Assembly (NCBI GenBank): GCA_964428895.1
Contig: CAYRZU010000067.1
Location: 1-17,821, forward strand
DNA length: 17,821 nt
Direction: 5' to 3'
Origin: HyVt-337 sp964428895
GTDB taxonomy: Bacteria; Planctomycetota; Phycisphaerae; SM23-33
Under the pieces are notes generated by a model. The model did not search any database. It saw nothing but the letters and a program-made list of their open reading frames with translations, and was not told where the DNA came from. A program made the translations under genes and the position numbers. Positions within the stretch are counted from its first letter, which is position 1. Each line of letters begins with the position of its first letter. Shown piece after piece: positions 14,691 through 17,821 of the stretch.

Positions 14691-15873
14691 AGCGGGGCAC
14701 GAGGCGCTGTTCGCCGGGGGATGCGTGCGCGATCGCCAGTTGGGGCGCCCCAGCACCGACTACGACGTCGCCACCGACGCCACCCCCAAGCAAGTGGCCA
14801 AGCTGTTCCCGCAAGTCCTCCTGATCGGCGCGCAGTTCGGTGTGGCCATGGTGGTCCATCACGGACAAACCGTGGAGGTGGCCACCTTCCGCAGCGACAG
14901 CGCCTATACCGACGGGCGACGCCCGGACAAGGTGACCTTCTCGTCAGCCAAGGAAGACGCGCTTCGACGCGACTTCACCATCAACGGTATGTTCTACGAT
15001 CCGCTGGCGGATCAGGTGATCGACTACGTGGGCGGCATGGCCGACTTGGCCGCCGGCGTGATCCGGACCATTGGCGACCCGGACCAGCGATTCAGCGAGG
15101 ACTACTTGCGCCTGATCCGCGCGGTGCGCTTTTCGGTGCGGCTCGGCTTCGGCATCGACACCGACACCGAAGCCGCCATCGTGCGCCATGCCGAGAAGAT
15201 CACGGGCGTCAGCGGCGAGCGGATCCTGGAAGAACTTCGCAAGATGCTCTCGGAGCCCAAAGGCGCCCTGGCGTTGTGGGAACTCCATCGGCTGGGGCTG
15301 ATGCAGCATCTCCTACCGGCGCTATTCGATAGCGCCGAAACCTGGGGCCTCGCCATCGAACGGGCCGAGGCCGTCGCCGGATGCGCCGACCCCACGCTGA
15401 CCTTGGCCGCCCTGTTAGTCGAATTGGATAGCGCCACCATCTCCCGGGTCATCCGCCATTGGGGCGCCTCCAACGAGGTCCGCGACGCGATCCTCTGGAT
15501 GGCCAAGCTCGTCGACGCCTGGCGAGAGGCCCCGGATTGGCCGCTGGCCCAATTCAAGCGACTCATTAGCCATCCCCAGTTCAACCGCCTGTGTCTGATC
15601 TGGCTGGCCGTCGAAAAGATGGAAACCGGCCAGACCGACTACCACCGGCGCGTCCGGGAACGATTCCAGAAGCTCGACCCCATGCAGATTGCGCCCGTGC
15701 CGTTGCTGTCCGGGCAAGACCTCCTCGAAATGGGCGTACCCGAAGGCCCCGAACTCGGACAAGTGCTGGAGCAGGTCTACGACGCCCAACTCAATGAAGT
15801 CCTCAGCGATCGGAAATCGGCCCTGGAGATGGCCCGGGGGCTGATCGGCCAACGGGACCCTCAGGGCGCGTAA
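14635..15873 (+). CDS. cca: CCA-adding enzyme / poly(A) polymerase family nucleotidyltransferase
   Basis: These enzymes add CCA to tRNA 3' ends or poly(A) tails to RNA. The 412-residue product has the class II nucleotidyltransferase fold: GGCVRD (28-33), the metal-binding aspartates in TDYDVATDA (Asp42, Asp44), EVATFRSD near 81-88, RRDFTIN (111-117), and DYLRLIRAVRF (156-166). The helical body ends with an LSGQDLLEMGVPEGPELGQ segment typical of bacterial CCA enzymes. The RRDFTINGMFYDP and DYVGGM regions resemble PcnB as much as Cca, so CCA versus poly(A) specificity is not settled. ATG 14635 gives a normal first helix; ATG 14626 is an alternative inside the -10 hexamer. A longer open frame to 14269 is a shadow of the batA-like gene. 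It overlaps that gene by 56 bases and is followed by a strong terminator. Confidence 0.88.
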   Translation: MARPATEHTALWVLRGLREAGHEALFAGGCVRDRQLGRPSTDYDVATDATPKQVAKLFPQVLLIGAQFGVAMVVHHGQTVEVATFRSDSAYTDGRRPDKVTFSSAKEDALRRDFTINGMFYDPLADQVIDYVGGMADLAAGVIRTIGDPDQRFSEDYLRLIRAVRFSVRLGFGIDTDTEAAIVRHAEKITGVSGERILEELRKMLSEPKGALALWELHRLGLMQHLLPALFDSAETWGLAIERAEAVAGCADPTLTLAALLVELDSATISRVIRHWGASNEVRDAILWMAKLVDAWREAPDWPLAQFKRLISHPQFNRLCLIWLAVEKMETGQTDYHRRVRERFQKLDPMQIAPVPLLSGQDLLEMGVPEGPELGQVLEQVYDAQLNEVLSDRKSALEMARGLIGQRDPQGA

Positions 15874-15876
15874 CAA

Positions 15877-15904
15877 AAAACGCCCGCCAATCGGCGGGCG
15901 TTTT
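15877..15904. terminator. Bidirectional rho-independent terminator
   Basis: A perfect 12-bp stem, AAAACGCCCGCC (15877-15888) with GGCGGGCGTTTT (15893-15904), surrounds an AATC loop (15889-15892). A runs on the left and T runs on the right give a U tract in either transcript. It sits between the convergent cca-like gene (stop 15871-15873) and fabF (stop 15926-15928), so one hairpin can end both. Confidence 0.93.
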
Positions 15905-15925
15905 CTATTCGGTTCTCTGGCGAGC

Positions 15926-17179
15926 CTATCCCTCGAACTTCCGAAACAACAGGCATCCGTTGTGGCCGCCGAAGCCGAAGCTGTTCGAAAGGGCTACCGT
16001 AACGGGTTTCTCCCGAGGCTGAAGTGGCACGTAGTCCAGATCGCACTCGTCGTCGGGATTCTCAAGGTTCAGCGTCGGCGGCAAGACGCCATTCTTGATA
16101 GCCATAGTGCAGGCAATCGCCTCCACGCCGCCGGAGGCGCCCAGCAGGTGCCCGGTTGCGCTCTTGGTCGAGGAGACAGCCAGCCCCTCCTTGGCGTAGT
16201 CGCCAAAGACGCGCTTGATGGCCCGGGCTTCGGCGATGTCCCCCAGCTGCGTACTCGTGCCGTGGGCGTTGACGTAGTCCACGTCGGTTGTGTTGATACC
16301 GGCGTCGGCCAGGCATCGCTCCATGGCCAGGGCGGCGCCCTTGCCAGTGGGCTCGGGGGCGGTGATGTGGTAGCCGTCGCAGCTGCCGCCGAAGCCGATC
16401 AGTTCGGCGTGGATTGTGGCGCCGCGCTTCCTGGCGTGCTCGAGTTCTTCCAGCACCAACACGCCGGCGCCTTCGGCGAGCAGGAAGCCGTCGCGGTCCC
16501 TGTCCCACGGGCGCGAGGCCCGTTCGGGGTCATCGTTCCGTGTGGACAGGCCCTTGAGGGCACAGAAGCCGGCCATACCGATCTTGGTCACCGACGCTTC
16601 CGATCCGCCGGTGATCATGACGTCGGCCTCGCCGCGGAGTAGGATGCGGTAGCCCTCGCCCATGGAGTGGGCGGCCGACGCACAGGCCGTGACGATCGAA
16701 AAGTTCGTCCCTTCCAGGCCGTAGATAATGGCAATGTTGCCCGGGGCGGCATTGATCATCATCTTCGGAACAACGAAGGGGCTGACCCGGCTGGCGCCTT
16801 TGGTCAGTAACTTCTCGTGCTGCTGTTCGATCTCCAGCAGCCCGCCAATGCCGCTGCCGACCACCACCGCGCAGCGCTCGCGATCTTCCTGGGCAAAATC
16901 GATCCCGCTGTCGTTGACGGCCTCGATGGCGGAATGAACGGCGTACTGGGTGAACAGGTCCATGCGCCGCCATTCCCGCGTATCGACGATCTCCGGTTGG
17001 GCGTCAGTCCAATCCTTGACCTCCCCGCCGATCTTGGAGGGAAAGTCCTCCGTGTCCAGACGGGTGATGGGCGCAATGCCGCTACGGCACTGCATCAGTG
17101 CGTCCCAGAACTGGGGGACACTATGGGCCAGGGGATTCACGGTCCCCACGCCCGTCACGACAACGCGGCGGTCAGCCAT
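15926..17179 (-). CDS. fabF: 3-oxoacyl-[ACP] synthase II FabF
   Basis: FabF condenses malonyl-ACP with acyl-ACP to extend fatty acids. The 417-residue product begins MADRRVVVTGVGTVNPLA. It has the active-site Cys166 in TACASAAHS, the catalytic histidines His306 (NAHGTST) and His344 (KSATGHLLGASG, with Lys339), and the C-terminal NSFGFGGHN. The length and block order match FabF rather than FabB or FabH. AGAGGAG about nine bases before the ATG (plus-strand complement near 17190-17195) supports the start. It lies 24 bases after acpP on the minus strand in the usual fabG-acpP-fabF order, and ends at the bidirectional terminator. Confidence 0.96.
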   Translation of the reverse strand: MADRRVVVTGVGTVNPLAHSVPQFWDALMQCRSGIAPITRLDTEDFPSKIGGEVKDWTDAQPEIVDTREWRRMDLFTQYAVHSAIEAVNDSGIDFAQEDRERCAVVVGSGIGGLLEIEQQHEKLLTKGASRVSPFVVPKMMINAAPGNIAIIYGLEGTNFSIVTACASAAHSMGEGYRILLRGEADVMITGGSEASVTKIGMAGFCALKGLSTRNDDPERASRPWDRDRDGFLLAEGAGVLVLEELEHARKRGATIHAELIGFGGSCDGYHITAPEPTGKGAALAMERCLADAGINTTDVDYVNAHGTSTQLGDIAEARAIKRVFGDYAKEGLAVSSTKSATGHLLGASGGVEAIACTMAIKNGVLPPTLNLENPDDECDLDYVPLQPREKPVTVALSNSFGFGGHNGCLLFRKFEG

Positions 17180-17203
17180 TAACGGCGCTCCTCTGGCCGT
17201 CTA

Positions 17204-17449
17204 CTACGACTTACTGACGTGCTCTTTGATGTAGTCGATGGCCTGGCCGACCGTCTGGATCTTCTCAGCTTCCTCGTCGGGAATGCTCAGTTCGAACTCG
17301 TCTTCGAACTCCATGACCAGCTCGACCGTATCCAGCGAGTCAGCGTTCAGGTCGTTGACGAACGACGTCTCGCGGGTGATCTCGCCCTTGTCGACGCCCA
17401 TCTGCTCGGCAACGATCTCGATGATCTTTTCCTCAATGTTCTCGGCCAC
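17204..17449 (-). CDS. acpP: Acyl carrier protein AcpP
   Basis: AcpP carries the growing acyl chain in fatty acid synthesis and supplies octanoyl groups for LipB. The 81-residue acidic product has the phosphopantetheine site DLNADSLD with Ser38, followed by the TVELVMEFEDEF helix. The start codon is GTG (17447-17449). It is fixed by a very strong Shine-Dalgarno, AGGGAGG (complement of 17458-17464), eight bases away, and by the standard MAENIEEK N-terminus. The gene ends in two adjacent TAG stops. A 159-base gap to fabG and an own promoter candidate suggest acpP can be transcribed separately from fabG, which fits its need for high expression. Confidence 0.97.
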   Translation of the reverse strand: MAENIEEKIIEIVAEQMGVDKGEITRETSFVNDLNADSLDTVELVMEFEDEFELSIPDEEAEKIQTVGQAIDYIKEHVSKS

Positions 17450-17457
17450 GTTTACAA

Positions 17458-17464
17458 CCTCCCT
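17458..17464 (-). promoter_or_regulatory. Strong ribosome binding site that fixes the acpP GTG start
   Basis: On the minus strand AGGGAGG is followed by an 8-base spacer and then GTG. It is one of the strongest Shine-Dalgarno matches in the window; most other genes here have weak or no visible site. It probably offsets the weaker GTG start for a highly expressed protein. Confidence 0.75.
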
Positions 17465-17518
17465 GCGCGCCTCAACTGGGCGCTAGGATATAAGAAACTC
17501 TTTACAAAACGGTGCGGT

Positions 17519-17548
17519 ACTATAGCCCGCATCCACCAAAACACGCAA
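17519..17548 (-). promoter_or_regulatory. Candidate promoter for acpP-fabF
   Basis: On the minus strand TATAGT (17524-17519) is preceded 18 bases upstream by TTGCGT (17548-17543). The -10 ends 69 bases before the GTG of acpP and the leader between is AT-rich. The flanking octamer GCTATAGT is the same as before the resB-like gene. It lies in the 159-base gap after fabG. The call is based on motif and position. Confidence 0.4.
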
Positions 17549-17608
17549 GAGCAACCTGTACGCCAGGCTGCCAAATTCTCTGTTTTCCACCACTTCCAAC
17601 ACCTGCAC

Positions 17609-17821
17609 CTACGTGTGCATGCCGCCGTCGACGCTGAGCACCTGCCCGGTCACGTAGCTGCCGGCGTCGGAGGCCAGGAACGCCACCGCATTGGCGATGT
17701 CGGCGGGCTGACCCATCCGCTTCAGCGGGATCAGACTCAACGCGATATCCTTGGCCTGCTGCGGCATGGCCTCGGTCATCTCGGTGGCGATGAAGCCGGG
17801 CGCCACCGCATTGCAGCGGAT
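17609..17821 (-). CDS. fabG: 3-oxoacyl-[ACP] reductase FabG, C-terminal fragment
   Basis: FabG is the NADPH-dependent reductase of fatty acid elongation. The frame is open to the window end, so only the last 70 residues are seen. They start IRCNAVAPGFIATEMT, the SDR substrate-loop region of FabG. They continue with IPLKRMGQPADIANAVAFLASD and end SYVTGQVLSVDGGM, the family's C-terminal signature. The GTG at 17804-17806 lies inside the fold and is not a start. The gene order with acpP and fabF supports FabG over other SDR enzymes. The catalytic SYK region lies outside the window. Confidence 0.92.
   Translation of the reverse strand: MRCNAVAPGFIATEMTEAMPQQAKDIALSLIPLKRMGQPADIANAVAFLASDAGSYVTGQVLSVDGGMHT

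Noticed and set aside
1..17821. Mobile elements, CRISPR arrays, phage genes, tRNA or rRNA
   Set aside because: No transposase, integrase, regular repeat-spacer pattern or RNA-gene structure was seen on either strand.

Overview
The window is a GC-rich, gene-dense bacterial chromosome segment made mostly of housekeeping genes. The gene set suggests Planctomycetota, possibly a Phycisphaerae-like lineage: a two-part glycine decarboxylase (gcvPA/gcvPB), a DUF58 protein paired with a BatA-type VWA membrane protein, a system II (ResB/CcsA) cytochrome c maturation pair and a CcsA-linked MntP. This placement is an inference from gene content, not from a marker phylogeny. No tRNA, rRNA, CRISPR array, insertion sequence or phage gene was seen, and no gene-free stretch exceeds 300 bases. 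The longest gaps are about 176 bases (10749-10924) and 159 bases (17450-17608), and both hold promoter-like sequence.

Layout. (1) 1-240: the 3' end of a PLP-dependent class I/II aminotransferase. (2) 268-7634, + strand: a full glycine cleavage and lipoylation cluster, gcvT-gcvH-gcvPA-gcvPB-lpdA-lipB-lipA. All four GCS proteins are present. LipB and LipA are the enzymes needed to make the lipoyl arm on GcvH, so the cluster looks self-sufficient. Most junctions after gcvPA overlap by 4-14 bases. (3) 7701-10141, + strand: a ResB-like protein, CcsA and an MntP manganese exporter in one tight run. (4) 10155-10748, - strand: a predicted lipoprotein of unknown function, convergent with mntP and divergent from rsmD. 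(5) 10925-15873, + strand: rsmD, a DUF58 protein, a BatA/VWA membrane protein and a CCA-adding/poly(A)-polymerase family enzyme, all overlapping. A strong terminator at 15877-15904 follows. (6) 15926-17821, - strand: fabF, acpP and the 3' end of fabG, the classic fatty-acid synthesis gene order.

How the genes fit together. AcpP carries the octanoyl chain that LipB transfers to GcvH and LipA then sulfurates, so regions 2 and 6 are linked biochemically. The DUF58/BatA pair is usually chaperone-like or envelope-stress machinery working with a MoxR ATPase, but no MoxR gene is visible here.

Regulation. Six -10-like hexamers (TATAAT, TACAAT or TATAGT) stand out in the GC-rich background, each just upstream of a gene start, and their distances to the start codons fall into a few classes. 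The more interesting points are the promoter-like element and long overlap at the batA-like/cca junction, an inverted repeat in the lipoprotein promoter, the placement of mntP in a cytochrome maturation run, and a lipoprotein that I do not recognise. I did not find a clearly new multi-gene system.
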